Positions 27,331 through 35,420 of a stretch of DNA of 35,420 nt are shown here, piece by piece. The DNA is from Mycobacterium asiaticum (lineage in GTDB: Bacteria; Actinomycetota; Actinomycetes; Mycobacteriales; Mycobacteriaceae). The notes beneath the pieces are model-generated. The model saw only the letters and a program-made list of their open reading frames with translations, was not told the origin of the DNA and did not search any database. A program made the translations under genes and the position numbers. Positions within the stretch are counted from its first letter, which is position 1. Each line of letters starts with the position of its first letter. The stretch spans positions 1-35,420 of the forward strand of contig NZ_LZKQ01000143.1 in assembly GCF_001668675.1 (NCBI RefSeq), written 5' to 3'.

Positions 27331-28406
27331 CCAAGCGGATCGTCGTCACCGGTGCCAGCGGCAATGTCGGCACGTCGGTGCTACAGCGGCTCGGGGAGGC
27401 CGGCGCCGACTACGACATCGTCGGTATCGCCCGCCGTGAGCCGCCGCAACAGGACGTGTACCGGGGCGTCGACTGGCATCAGCTTGACGTAGCGGACGAC
27501 GGCGCGGAAGCCAAGCTGCACAACATTTTTCGCGGTGCCGACTGCGTCGTCCACCTGGCCTGGGGGTTCCAGCCCACCCGCAACATCCGCTATCTGTACG
27601 ACGTCGGCATCCGCGGGACTTCGGCGGTCCTGCGCGCCGCCCACAGCGCCAATGTGCCGCACCTGGTGCACATGTCCTCGCTGGGCACCTACGCGGCCGG
27701 GCGGTACGGGCATAAGGTCGACGAGTCGTGGTCGACGGCCGGGCTGGGCACCTCGGTGTACAGCAGGTCCAAGGCCGCCGCGGAGAAGCTGCTCGACGAC
27801 TACGAGGGCACGCATCCCGACGGTGTCGGAATCTCCCGGCTGCGGCCCGGCCTGATCCTGCAGCGACGGGCGGCGGCCGGTCTGCGGCGTTACACGCTGC
27901 CGGCTTACATCGATCCGGCGTGGTTGCGCTGGCTACCGGTGCTGCCGCTGGATCGCTCGCTGACCGTGTCGATGATCCACTCCGACGACGTCGCGGACGC
28001 CTGCGTGCGGGTGATCGAGAGACGCGCCCTAGGGCCGTTCAACCTCGCCGCCGAACCGCCGGTGACGCGCGACGATGTTGCAAAGATCCTCGGCGCCAGG
28101 CCGATTCACGTTCCGGCGGCGCTGCTCGGGCCGCTGGTGCAGGCGTCCTGGCTGGCGCGGCTGCAGCCCATCGACCGCGGCTGGTTCGACATGGCGTTCG
28201 CAGCACCGCTGCTCAGCACCGACCGGGCCCGCCGTGAACTGGATTGGTCACCGCGCCGGTCCGCTCTGGAAGCGCTGGAAGAACTGGTCGACGGCCTGGT
28301 GCACGACAACGGCACGGCGAGCCCGGTCCTGCGGCCGCGCTCACTTCTCACCGCGATCACGCGCAACCTGTCCCGGGGCCCGGTCACCACCCGACAGGTC
28401 CCGTAA
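27327..28406 (+). CDS. NAD-dependent epimerase/dehydratase (extended SDR)
   Basis: A 359-residue extended short-chain dehydrogenase. The NAD(P)-binding motif VTGASGNVG is at 7-15, and the catalytic Tyr-Lys pair is Y145-SRS-K149, with serine candidates in VHMSSLG. Sugar-nucleotide and steroid-type substrates are both possible; nothing here decides. GTG 27327 overlaps the previous stop. Third gene of the SigF-promoter unit. Confidence 0.85.
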   Translation: MTKRIVVTGASGNVGTSVLQRLGEAGADYDIVGIARREPPQQDVYRGVDWHQLDVADDGAEAKLHNIFRGADCVVHLAWGFQPTRNIRYLYDVGIRGTSAVLRAAHSANVPHLVHMSSLGTYAAGRYGHKVDESWSTAGLGTSVYSRSKAAAEKLLDDYEGTHPDGVGISRLRPGLILQRRAAAGLRRYTLPAYIDPAWLRWLPVLPLDRSLTVSMIHSDDVADACVRVIERRALGPFNLAAEPPVTRDDVAKILGARPIHVPAALLGPLVQASWLARLQPIDRGWFDMAFAAPLLSTDRARRELDWSPRRSALEALEELVDGLVHDNGTASPVLRPRSLLTAITRNLSRGPVTTRQVP

Positions 28407-28439
28407 GCGGCTGGCCCTCGAATCGGTCGAAGATCCCCA

Positions 28440-28497
28440 CCGAGCGTCACGCGGGTGTGGCATTCGACGCCCAACGTCACCCCAGAGTGACGCTCGG
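28440..28497. terminator. Long inverted repeat between convergent genes
   Basis: Perfect 11-bp arms CCGAGCGTCAC (28440-28450) and GTGACGCTCGG (28487-28497) with an inner GGGTG/CACCC pair form an interrupted stem. It lies between the stops of the SDR gene (28406) and the minus-strand TIGR01777 gene (28535), the position of a bidirectional terminator. There is no U-run, as usual in mycobacteria. Confidence 0.55.
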
Positions 28498-28534
28498 GGC
28501 GCTGGGGTAGGAATCAATGAAATCGGCCGGCGCT

Positions 28535-29890
28535 TTAGCCCTTAGCGCCGCGACCGAGTAGGTGGCGCAGGGCCGACTCCAGATCGGGCCGGCGGAAGGC
28601 ATGTCCTGCCGCCACGAGCCGGGCGGCGCTCACGCGCTGATTGGCCAGCGCAAGTTCGCGGGCGCCCTGCTCGCCGAGCAGTACCCGCGGGCCCAGCGCG
28701 GGCACCGGCAGGACCGCCGGCCGGTGCACCACCCGAGCCAGCGTGCTGGTGTATTCGCTGTTGCGGACCGGTTGCGGCGCAACGGCATTCACCGGTCCGG
28801 ACAGGTCAGTGTCCCACAGTCCGCGGTGATAGATGTCGAGCAGATCGTCGATCCCGATCCAGGAGAACCACTGCCGGCCGTCGCCCAGCGGGCCGCCCAG
28901 TCCGGCGGTGAACAACGGCCGCAGCAACCGCAGGGTCCCGCCACGCGGGGACTGCACGATGCCGGTGCGCACCAGCACTACCCGTGCTCCCGCTTGCTCG
29001 GCCGGGGTGGTCGCGTCCTCCCAATCGGCGACGACGTCGGCGAGAAACCCGTCGCCCCGTTCGCTGCCTTCGGTCAGCGGCTCGTCGCCGCGGTCGTATC
29101 CGTAGTAGCCGATTGCAGAGGCCGAGATCAGCACCGCGGTACCGGTGCGTGCCACCAGTTCGGCGAGCCGGCGCGTCGGGCCGATTCTGCTGTCGCGGAT
29201 CGTCTTTCGGTGTTTGTCGGTGAATCGGCCGGCGATGGAGGCGCCGGCCAGGTGGATGACCGCGTCCACACCGTTCAGCAGCTCCGGGTCGGGATCGGCC
29301 GGATTCCACTGCCGCTCGTCCGGCCCGTGCGCGGTGCCACGGACCAGCCGGATGACGCGATGGCCACCCGTGCTCAGGAACGCCGTCAACGCCGTGCCGA
29401 CCAGCCCCGAGGAACCCGTCACCGCCACCGTGGACGGCCGCAGGCCGTGCCGGTCGGCACGCGCGTGCGCGGCGAGATCGTCGGCCAACTGATGGTGCCG
29501 GTAGGCGAACATGGCGCGCAACGCCGACGCCGGCACCGGGGTCTCGACTCGGTCGATGACCCGCGTTTCGGTCGCACTGACTTCCTCGAAGTCGTGCGTG
29601 TGCCGCCAGCGGGCGACCAGGCGCGGGGGCAGCGACGCCAAGCCGTCGCTGCTGATGGCATCGACGAAACGCCTTGGGGGATCGTAGAAATCGGGCTGAT
29701 GCTGGGCGACCCAGCGCAGCCCGCCGGGCAGCGCGAGGATGGCGCGGCCGTCCTCGAGCGATTCGGCTTCGGCGATCAGGCGCATCGGTGACCAGGGCGG
29801 GGAGAGTCGGTTGAACGCACCGGGTCTGGCGTACCAGGCGAAGACCTCGTCGCGCGAAGCGTCGATCACGCTGGAATAGTTGATCCCCAT
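28535..29890 (-). CDS. SRPBCC domain fused to TIGR01777 family NAD-binding protein
   Basis: A 451-residue two-domain protein. Residues 1-150 form a START/SRPBCC-type ligand-binding domain (SSVIDASRDEVFAWYARPGA, with the YRHHQLADDLAAH end). From 158 (TGSSGLVG) an SDR-like domain of the TIGR01777 (YfcH) family follows, with VIHLAGASIAG, SASAIGYYG and RTGIVQSP. The reaction is unknown. ATG 29890 lies nine bases after the Rv3032-like stop, so it is probably the last gene of the Rv3030-like operon. The N-terminal domain could bind a hydrophobic ligand such as a polyketide or isoprenoid (inference). Confidence 0.85.
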   Translation of the reverse strand: MGINYSSVIDASRDEVFAWYARPGAFNRLSPPWSPMRLIAEAESLEDGRAILALPGGLRWVAQHQPDFYDPPRRFVDAISSDGLASLPPRLVARWRHTHDFEEVSATETRVIDRVETPVPASALRAMFAYRHHQLADDLAAHARADRHGLRPSTVAVTGSSGLVGTALTAFLSTGGHRVIRLVRGTAHGPDERQWNPADPDPELLNGVDAVIHLAGASIAGRFTDKHRKTIRDSRIGPTRRLAELVARTGTAVLISASAIGYYGYDRGDEPLTEGSERGDGFLADVVADWEDATTPAEQAGARVVLVRTGIVQSPRGGTLRLLRPLFTAGLGGPLGDGRQWFSWIGIDDLLDIYHRGLWDTDLSGPVNAVAPQPVRNSEYTSTLARVVHRPAVLPVPALGPRVLLGEQGARELALANQRVSAARLVAAGHAFRRPDLESALRHLLGRGAKG

Positions 29891-29899
29891 CCCATGACG

Positions 29900-31144
29900 T
29901 TACCGGTCCGGCAGCGCGTGCTCGACGATGGGCAACCGCGGTAGCGGTTGGCGTTCACCGCGCTTGGCCGCCAGGTATACCTGCGCGGTTTCATTGGCCA
30001 CGGTCTGCCAGTCGAAGTCGGAGCTGAGCCGCTTGCGGGCGGCGCGGGCGCGCCGTTGCGCGGCGGCGACGGCGGCGAGCACGGTGCGCACCGCGGCGGC
30101 AAGAGCGGCCACGTCGCGCGGGGGACACGACACGCCGGTGACGCCGTTGATCACCGCCTCGCCCAGCCCGCCGATATTCGACGTCACCAGGGGGATGCCG
30201 GCGGCGGCGGCCTCGAGCGCGGCCAGGCCGAACGGCTCGTAGTGACTGGGCAGGACGGCCGCGTCGGCCCGGTGCAACAGCTCGAGCAGTTCGGCGTGCT
30301 CGCAGTGGCCGGCAAAGCGGATTGCCTTGAGCACTTTATGTTTACGGGCTTGCTCGACCAGCCACTCCTGCTGGGTGCCGTCTCCGGCGATGGTCAGCGT
30401 GGTGCCCGGGTGGGTGCGGCGAATTCGCGCCAGGGCCGCAATGGCGTCGTGCACGCCCTTCTCGTATTCCAGCCGTCCGACATAGAGCAACTCGGCCGGC
30501 CCGGTGCGGGGGCGGCGAGGGGCGAACGGCCAGCGTTCGGCGTGGATGCCGTTGGGTATCACCGTCGTCGCGGACAAGCCGGGTCCGAACAGCTCGTTGA
30601 TCTCCTCGCTCATCGACACCGAACACGCGATGAGCGAATCGGATTCACGCACCAACCACGACTCGACGGCGTGCACCTGACGGCTGATGGGCCCGCTGAC
30701 CCAGCCCGAGTGCCGACCGGCTTCGGTCGCGTGGATGGTGGAGACCAGCGGCACGTCGTAGTGCTGGGCGAGCGCGACCGCGGGGTGGGCCACCAGCCAG
30801 TCGTGGGCGTGTACCACGTCGGGGCGCCAAACGCGTTCGCTGCCAGGCTGTTTCAAGGAGAGGCCGGCGCGTGTCATGGCGTGTCCCATGGCCAGCGTCC
30901 AGGCCATCATGTCGCTGCTGAAGGTGAACTCGTGCGGGTCGTGTGCCGCCGCGATCACCCGCACGCCCTCGCTGATGCCGTCCGACGTCGGGTGGGTGCC
31001 GGCGTCGGTGCCGGTGGGGTGCCGGGACAACACGACGACGTCGTGCCCGGCCGCGGCCAGAGCGGTGGACAGATGGTGCACGTGCCTGCCGAGGCCGCCG
31101 ATGACCACCGGCGGGTACTCCCACGAGACCATCAGAATCTTCAT
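29900..31144 (-). CDS. Alpha-1,4-glucosyltransferase of MGLP/glycogen synthesis (Rv3032-like)
   Basis: A 414-residue GT-B glycosyltransferase, the same length as remembered for Rv3032. It has the N-terminal MVSWEYPPVVIGGLGRHV donor loop, YVGRLEYEKG, and the C-terminal YEPFGLAALEAAAAGIP with paired glutamates. Rv3032 elongates alpha-1,4-glucan chains for the methylglucose lipopolysaccharides. ATG 31144 follows GAAGGGG by about seven bases; the longer frame to 31213 lacks such a site. The 130 bases upstream, before the GH57 gene, are GC-rich with small hairpins and contain no gene. Confidence 0.92.
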   Translation of the reverse strand: MKILMVSWEYPPVVIGGLGRHVHHLSTALAAAGHDVVVLSRHPTGTDAGTHPTSDGISEGVRVIAAAHDPHEFTFSSDMMAWTLAMGHAMTRAGLSLKQPGSERVWRPDVVHAHDWLVAHPAVALAQHYDVPLVSTIHATEAGRHSGWVSGPISRQVHAVESWLVRESDSLIACSVSMSEEINELFGPGLSATTVIPNGIHAERWPFAPRRPRTGPAELLYVGRLEYEKGVHDAIAALARIRRTHPGTTLTIAGDGTQQEWLVEQARKHKVLKAIRFAGHCEHAELLELLHRADAAVLPSHYEPFGLAALEAAAAGIPLVTSNIGGLGEAVINGVTGVSCPPRDVAALAAAVRTVLAAVAAAQRRARAARKRLSSDFDWQTVANETAQVYLAAKRGERQPLPRLPIVEHALPDR

Positions 31145-31274
31145 GCGAGGGCCCCTTCGCCGCGCGAGGGTGCGCGGAATGCCGCCGCGCGCGGCGTGTC
31201 GCTGTACCCACACGCACGCTCGCGGCGGAAGGGGGAGGGGCCGTTAGCGCCGGCCAGGCCGGCCGCTGCGGAGG

Positions 31275-32864
31275 TCACCGGGGCAACCTGCGGGCATCGA
31301 GGGCACCGAACAGCCCGTCGGCCCGGTTCCACCCGTCGGCCAGGCGCTGTGCGGCGTCACGCCGGCCGGACGCCAACGCCCCGGCGATCTCCCGGGTGGC
31401 GTGGGCATGCAGGTGCGCCCGGTAGCGGGCGTAGTCGGCGGCGGAGTCCTTGCTGACCATGAACGGCCAGTCGCTGGACACGGTCAACAGCGTCTCGCGC
31501 AGGATCTGGTCGGCGACGTGATCGCGGGGGGTGGGCCCGTCCAGCGATGCCGTCTGGGCCAGCGCCTTGTCGACGGTGGACAGCGCGGTGTCCACCACCT
31601 CGGCGTTGAGCTGCACCAGGTCGGCCACCTGCTCGCCGTTCCACACCTGCCAGTCCTTGCCGGAACCCCATGAGCTGGGCGGCAATTCGACCGGAGAGCC
31701 GACGAACCCCGCAGTCATCGCATCGTTGAGCGTGCCGACTTGGACGCCCGCGGCGGGCAGCGCCCGCAGTACTCGCGCCAGCCAGGTGGGTCCTTCGTAC
31801 CACCAGTGCCCGAACAACTCGGTGTCGAACGCGGCGACGACGTGGGCCGGGCGGCCGATCCGCTCGGATTCCGAGAGCAGCCGATTGCGGACCACGTCGA
31901 CGAAGTCGGCGACATGCATGTCGACCGCGCGGTCGGCGCGCTCGGGGTCGTACGGCGCCTTGCCCTCCGAGGCGACGCCACGGCCGGTGACCCGGGCCGG
32001 CTTCAGGCCGGTGAGGTGGTCGTAGGTGTGGAAATCGCGGTAGGCGGCGTGCCCGGGATAGCCGGACTTGGGCGACCAGACCCGGTAGCTGACCTGCAGG
32101 TCCCGGCCGAACGCGACGACGCCGGTGTTGCCGACGGGCCGGCCCAGTGCGGTGTCGCCGTGTAGCGAGGGGCCGTCGACCATAAAGTGACTCACACCGG
32201 CGGCCGCGTACTCGGTTTCCAGGCCGGGGGCATAGGCGCACTCGGGTGCCCAGATGCCGGTGGGCCGCTGGGCCATCCGCAGCCGCGCGTCGGCCAAACC
32301 CTCGCGCAGGGCGAACTCCCGCAGTCGCGGGTTCAGCAACGGTTGGAAGGGATGGGCGAGCGGGCCGCCGAGCAGCTCCACCGTGCCGGCCTCGATCAGC
32401 CCGCGCAGCAGCGGGCTGCCACCGTGCCGCCACAGCGTGGCGAAATCGTCCAGCGCCTGCTCGGCCTCCGCGGACTCGCGAACACCGAAGGCCCGCAACG
32501 CTTCGGGTGTGCACGAGAGATAGCCCGCGGATTTCGAGCGGGGCACCGATCGCACGCTGGCGGCCTCGGCCGCGCGCAGCCGCCAGTTGGCCAGCCAGTG
32601 GTACATGCCGTCGAGGCAGTACGGGTCGTCGAGTTGGGCATTGACCACCGGCGTCATGCCGAGGGTGATCAGGCCGCGGCGATCCTCATCGGCCAGCTCA
32701 CGCAACACCCGGAACAACGGCAGATAGGCCGCCGACCACGACTGGTAGAGCCATTCCTCGCCGACTGGCCACCGGCCGTGATGGGCCAGCCACGGCAGAT
32801 GCGTGTGCAGCACCAGGGTGAACATGCCCGGTACCCGGTCCCGCTCGGCGGCGAAGGTGTTCAA
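31275..32864 (-). CDS. GH57 family glycoside hydrolase/branching enzyme (Rv3031-like)
   Basis: A 529-residue GH57 protein. HTHLPW (20-25) is the first family motif. GIWAPECAY contains the predicted nucleophile E208, and AAFDTELFGHWWYEGP contains the predicted acid/base D347. Close to Rv3031, assigned to branching of the alpha-glucan in MGLP synthesis. Translation probably begins at TTG 32864, which overlaps the stop of the Rv3030-like gene as TTGA (32861-32864); M14 is an alternative. Confidence 0.92.
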   Translation of the reverse strand: MNTFAAERDRVPGMFTLVLHTHLPWLAHHGRWPVGEEWLYQSWSAAYLPLFRVLRELADEDRRGLITLGMTPVVNAQLDDPYCLDGMYHWLANWRLRAAEAASVRSVPRSKSAGYLSCTPEALRAFGVRESAEAEQALDDFATLWRHGGSPLLRGLIEAGTVELLGGPLAHPFQPLLNPRLREFALREGLADARLRMAQRPTGIWAPECAYAPGLETEYAAAGVSHFMVDGPSLHGDTALGRPVGNTGVVAFGRDLQVSYRVWSPKSGYPGHAAYRDFHTYDHLTGLKPARVTGRGVASEGKAPYDPERADRAVDMHVADFVDVVRNRLLSESERIGRPAHVVAAFDTELFGHWWYEGPTWLARVLRALPAAGVQVGTLNDAMTAGFVGSPVELPPSSWGSGKDWQVWNGEQVADLVQLNAEVVDTALSTVDKALAQTASLDGPTPRDHVADQILRETLLTVSSDWPFMVSKDSAADYARYRAHLHAHATREIAGALASGRRDAAQRLADGWNRADGLFGALDARRLPR

Positions 32865-33673
32865 GCGCGCACCGCGATCGCAACTAGATCGAGGCTGTCG
32901 TCGATGTGGCGGTCACCGCCTGCCGGGACGAGATCGAAGTCGGCGGTGGTGACCGCGGCGACGTCGGCCACCAGTTCGGGCGGCCACGGCGCGTCGGCGA
33001 CCGCCCGCTCGATCTGCGCGTCGATGATGGAGCCGCCGTGGCGGGCATCCATCTCCTGTAGGCGGGGTCCATGGAACAGCCCGGACATGGCGACGTGACC
33101 GAAGCCGCCGTCCACCAGCAGTTCGCTCAGTTCGTCGGCGTTCAGCTCGCGGGTGTGGAACGGGTTGATCGGGGTGTCCCGGCCGGGGGAGAAGGTGATC
33201 CGATTCGGGGTGGACATCATCAGGAGTCCGCCCGGCCGCAGCACCCGGGCGCACTCGCGGACGAACTGGCCCTGGTCCCACAGGTGCTCGATGACCTGGA
33301 AGTTGACCACCACATCTACTGACGCGTCCGGCAGCGGCAGGTCGGCGAGGTTTGCCCGCATCACCTCGACCCGCGGGTAGCGGGCCCGGACATGCGCCAC
33401 GGCGGCCTCGTCGTAGTCGACCGCAATCACCCGTTTGGCGACGCCTGCGATCAAATCGGCACCGTAACCTTCGCCACACCCGGCTTCGAGCACCTCCCGG
33501 CCCGCGCAGCGCGGCGCCAGCCGCTCGTAGACCACCTCGTGTCGGCGGAACCAGTAGTTCTCAATGTCCAGGTCGGGGATGGTGCGCTCGCCGGTCAGCG
33601 TCAATACCGCGGCAGCCTCCGCCGGTGAATCGGCGGGGATCCGGTCGGGTCCCTCGGGGACGAATGCGCTCAT
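32861..33673 (-). CDS. SAM-dependent methyltransferase of the MGLP locus (Rv3030-like)
   Basis: A 270-residue class I methyltransferase with EAGCGEG (63-69), VIAVDYDEAAVAHVRARYP, VNFQVIEHLWDQGQFVRE and LRPGGLLMMSTPN. Rv3030 has been proposed as a sugar O-methyltransferase of methylglucose lipopolysaccharide synthesis. It is the first gene of the minus-strand operon Rv3030-Rv3031-Rv3032-TIGR01777. ATG 33673 is directly preceded by TTAGCCTGCCTTAGCA on the minus strand. Confidence 0.9.
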   Translation of the reverse strand: MSAFVPEGPDRIPADSPAEAAAVLTLTGERTIPDLDIENYWFRRHEVVYERLAPRCAGREVLEAGCGEGYGADLIAGVAKRVIAVDYDEAAVAHVRARYPRVEVMRANLADLPLPDASVDVVVNFQVIEHLWDQGQFVRECARVLRPGGLLMMSTPNRITFSPGRDTPINPFHTRELNADELSELLVDGGFGHVAMSGLFHGPRLQEMDARHGGSIIDAQIERAVADAPWPPELVADVAAVTTADFDLVPAGGDRHIDDSLDLVAIAVRA

Positions 33674-33879
33674 TGCTAAGGCAGGCTAATGCCTGGCGCC
33701 CGATTCGCGAACCGGGCAGCCGATCCAGGCGAAAGAATGCCCAGTACTACCCGCTATGGTGTGAGGGCAGACCGCAAAAAGTTACCGCCTAGTAACATGC
33801 CTGTGCGGTCGCGTAAACGCGTGACCTCAGTCCCGCAGCTAACGCTGTGGGACTCCGTCAAGGAGGACGAACCACACTT
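33674..33879. promoter_or_regulatory. Divergent promoter region of the MGLP operon and fixAB
   Basis: The 206 bases between the two divergent operons hold no gene. A TATGGT at 33755-33760 may be the fixA -10 box. An inverted repeat GTTAC-N6-GTAAC at 33781-33796 would lie just after the transcription start. AAGGAGG at 33860-33866 is the probable fixA ribosome site, with an unusually long spacing of 13 bases to the ATG. Confidence 0.5.
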
Positions 33880-34671
33880 ATGACGAACATCGTGGTCCTG
33901 ATCAAGCAGGTCCCAGACACCTGGTCGGAGCGCAAGCTTTCCGACGGCGATTTCACGCTGGACCGCGAGGCCGCCGACGCGGTCTTGGACGAGATCAACG
34001 AGCGCGCCGTCGAAGAGGCGCTGCAGATCCGCGAGCGCGAAGGCGGCGAGGGAACGGTGACCGTGCTGACCGCCGGTCCCGAACGCGCCACCGAGGCGAT
34101 CCGCAAGGCCCTGTCCATGGGCGCCGACAAGGCCGTCCACCTCAAGGACGACGGCCTGCACGGTTCCTGCGTCGTGCAGACCGCGTGGGCGCTGGCCCGT
34201 GCGCTGGGCACGATCGAGGGCACCGAGCTGGTCATCGCCGGTAACGAGGCCACCGACGGCTCGGGTGGCGCGGTGCCGGCGATCATCGCCGAGTACCTGG
34301 GCCTGCCGCAGCTCACCCACGTGCGCAAGCTGTCCGTCGAGGGCGGCAAGGTGACCGCCGAGCGGGAAACCGACGACGGCCTGTTCGCCCTCGAGGCCAC
34401 GCTGCCCGCGGTGGTCAGCGTCAACGAGAAGATCAACGAGCCACGCTTCCCGTCGTTCAAGGGCATCATGGCCGCCAAGAAGAAGGAAGTAACCGTCCTG
34501 ACCCTGGCCGAGATCGGCGTCGAGAGCGACGAGGTCGGCCTGGAGAACGCGGGTTCGACGGTGCTGTCCTCCACGCCCAAGCCGCCGAAGACGGCCGGCG
34601 AGAAGGTCACCGACGAGGGCGAGGGCGGCAGCCAGATCGCTCAGTACCTGGTGTCCCAGAAGATCATCTGA
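33880..34671 (+). CDS. fixA: Electron transfer flavoprotein beta subunit
   Basis: A 263-residue ETF beta subunit (EtfB), matching Rv3029c. It starts TNIVVLIKQVPDTWSERKL and has the AMP-binding type segments VIAGNEATDGSGGAVPAIIAEYLG and the FALEATLPAVVSVNEKINEPRFPS loop. With FixB it accepts electrons from acyl-CoA dehydrogenases. ATG 33880 matches the homologue; the longer frame to 33847 is not used. Confidence 0.94.
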   Translation: MTNIVVLIKQVPDTWSERKLSDGDFTLDREAADAVLDEINERAVEEALQIREREGGEGTVTVLTAGPERATEAIRKALSMGADKAVHLKDDGLHGSCVVQTAWALARALGTIEGTELVIAGNEATDGSGGAVPAIIAEYLGLPQLTHVRKLSVEGGKVTAERETDDGLFALEATLPAVVSVNEKINEPRFPSFKGIMAAKKKEVTVLTLAEIGVESDEVGLENAGSTVLSSTPKPPKTAGEKVTDEGEGGSQIAQYLVSQKII

Positions 34672-34702
34672 GCGCAATTCCTGACTAGAGAGCAGATAAC
34701 CC

Positions 34703-35332
34703 ATGGCTGAAGTACTGGTGCTCGTTGAGCAAGCTGAAGGTGCCCTCAAGAAGGTCACTTCCGAACTGATTACCGCCGCACGCGCGCTCGGCGACCCCGC
34801 CGCTGTCGTGGTCGGCGCCCCCGGCACGGCCGAGCCGTTGATCGACGGGCTGAAGGCGGCCGGTGCCGCGAAGATCTACGTCGCGGAGTCCGACGTCGTC
34901 GACAACTACCTGATCACCCCGTACGTGGACGTGCTGGCCACGCTGGCCGAGGAGTCGACGCCGGCCGCGGTGCTGCTGGCCGCCAACGCCGACGGCAAGG
35001 AGATCGCCGGCCGGCTCGCGGCCCGGATAGGTTCGGGCCTGCTGGTCGACGTCGTCGAGGTCAAAGAGGGCAACAAGGCCGTGCACTCCATCTTCGGTGG
35101 TGCGTTCACCGTCGAGGCGCAGGCCAACGGCGACACCCCGGTGATCACGGTCCGTGCCGGTGCCGTCGACGCCGAGCCGGCCGACGGTGCCGGAGAGGTC
35201 GTGAACGTCGAGGTGCCCGAGCCCGCCGAGAACGCGACCAAGATCACCTCGCGCGAGCCGGCGGTCGCCGGCGACCGCCCGGAGCTCACCGAGGCCACCG
35301 TGGTGGTGTCCGGTGGTCGCGGTGTGGGCAGC
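34703..35332 (+). CDS. fixB: Electron transfer flavoprotein alpha subunit, truncated by a chimeric join
   Basis: The first 210 residues of ETF alpha (EtfA, Rv3028c-like), from MAEVLVLVEQAEGALKKV through AREPAV-type sequence (SREPAVAGDRPELTEATVVV) to SGGRGVGS. In homologues GGRGVGS is followed by AENF and the FAD-binding domain of about 100 residues. Here the sequence changes abruptly after the AGC at 35330-35332. The start at 34703 lies 31 bases after fixA, so the two form an operon. The gene is probably intact in the real genome. Confidence 0.93.
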
Positions 35333-35420
35333 GGGCGGCGCCCGCGCCCCCGCGGGTACCGACGGCAATGGCGGCAACGCCAGCAACGGCGGGGTCGGCG
35401 GGGCGGTCGGCATCCGGCTG
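35333..35420 (+). other. PE_PGRS-like sequence fused to the end of fixB
   Basis: In the frame starting at 35331 this end segment reads AGGARAPAGTDGNGGNASNG and goes on with GVGGAVGIRL, the glycine-asparagine-alanine pattern of mycobacterial PE_PGRS proteins. It is one base out of phase with fixB. The join is most likely an assembly error caused by the repetitive PGRS sequence, not a real gene fusion. Confidence 0.75.

Noticed and set aside
29948..31456. Plus-strand open frame of about 500 codons opposite the Rv3032-like gene
   Set aside because: Antisense shadow of a clear glycosyltransferase gene, rich in Gly, Arg and His.
33660..33700. Possible IdeR (iron) box upstream of the Rv3030-like gene
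   Set aside because: AGGCTAA fits the consensus core, but only about 10 of 19 positions match in the best alignment.
35331..35420. A genuine fixB-PE_PGRS fusion gene
   Set aside because: The phase changes at the join and the FAD domain of ETF alpha is lost; an assembly chimera explains it better.

Overview
This is high-GC actinobacterial DNA, almost certainly from a pigmented Mycobacterium. Both flanks match the M. tuberculosis Rv3028c-Rv3041c neighbourhood gene for gene (identified from remembered protein sequences, not by a search). The left flank runs Rv3041c, Rv3040c, echA17 (Rv3039c), Rv3038c, Rv3037c, Rv3036c, then Rv3035 on the other strand and Rv3034c. The right flank holds Rv3032, Rv3031, Rv3030 and the electron transfer flavoprotein genes fixA/fixB (Rv3029c/Rv3028c). 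Rv3030-Rv3032 belong to the methylglucose lipopolysaccharide (MGLP) locus.

Between the Rv3034c and Rv3032 homologues, where M. tuberculosis has very little, lies an island of about 21 kb (roughly 7.27-28.53 kb) devoted to pigment and photo-oxidative defence. (1) A minus-strand unit mmpL-tspO-phr (RND transporter, TspO porphyrin/tryptophan-rich protein, CPD photolyase) is divergent from a marR gene. (2) A STAS protein and a small conserved protein lie on the minus strand. (3) A plus-strand unit encodes a SOUL haem-binding protein, a type 2 IPP isomerase (fni) and a GT1 glycosyltransferase, followed by a second, convergent marR. (4) Small stress-type DUF genes (DUF3140, DUF2945, DUF2784) and a broken alpha/beta hydrolase follow. 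(5) A tightly coupled eight-gene minus-strand operon is crtE-crtI-crtB-crtYc-crtYd-crtT-crtU-Rieske, the gene set expected for an aromatic carotenoid of the isorenieratene (leprotene) type. (6) Divergent from crtE is a plus-strand unit of a secreted protease-fold protein without its catalytic residues, a short catalase-like protein and an SDR.

The island appears to be wired as one regulon. A 29-bp imperfect palindrome sits in the mmpL/marR intergenic region and again in the crtE promoter (23/29 identical). An exact 17-bp half of the crtE copy lies in front of the SOUL-fni-glycosyltransferase unit. Separately, the unit divergent from crtE has a textbook mycobacterial SigF promoter, and a STAS protein of the SigF-antagonist type is encoded nearby. 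fni supplies isoprenoid precursor, the crt operon builds the aromatic carotenoid, and the Rieske oxygenase plus the glycosyltransferase suggest further hydroxylation and glycosylation. MmpL may move the product, and TspO, SOUL, catalase-like protein and photolyase deal with porphyrin, peroxide and UV damage.

Both ends of the window look like assembly or amplification artefacts. Bases 1-68 are an inverted piece of the same ABC-transporter gene that starts at 69. Bases 35333-35420 switch in mid-gene from fixB to PE_PGRS-like coding sequence. No tRNA, rRNA, CRISPR array, transposase or integrase was recognised.
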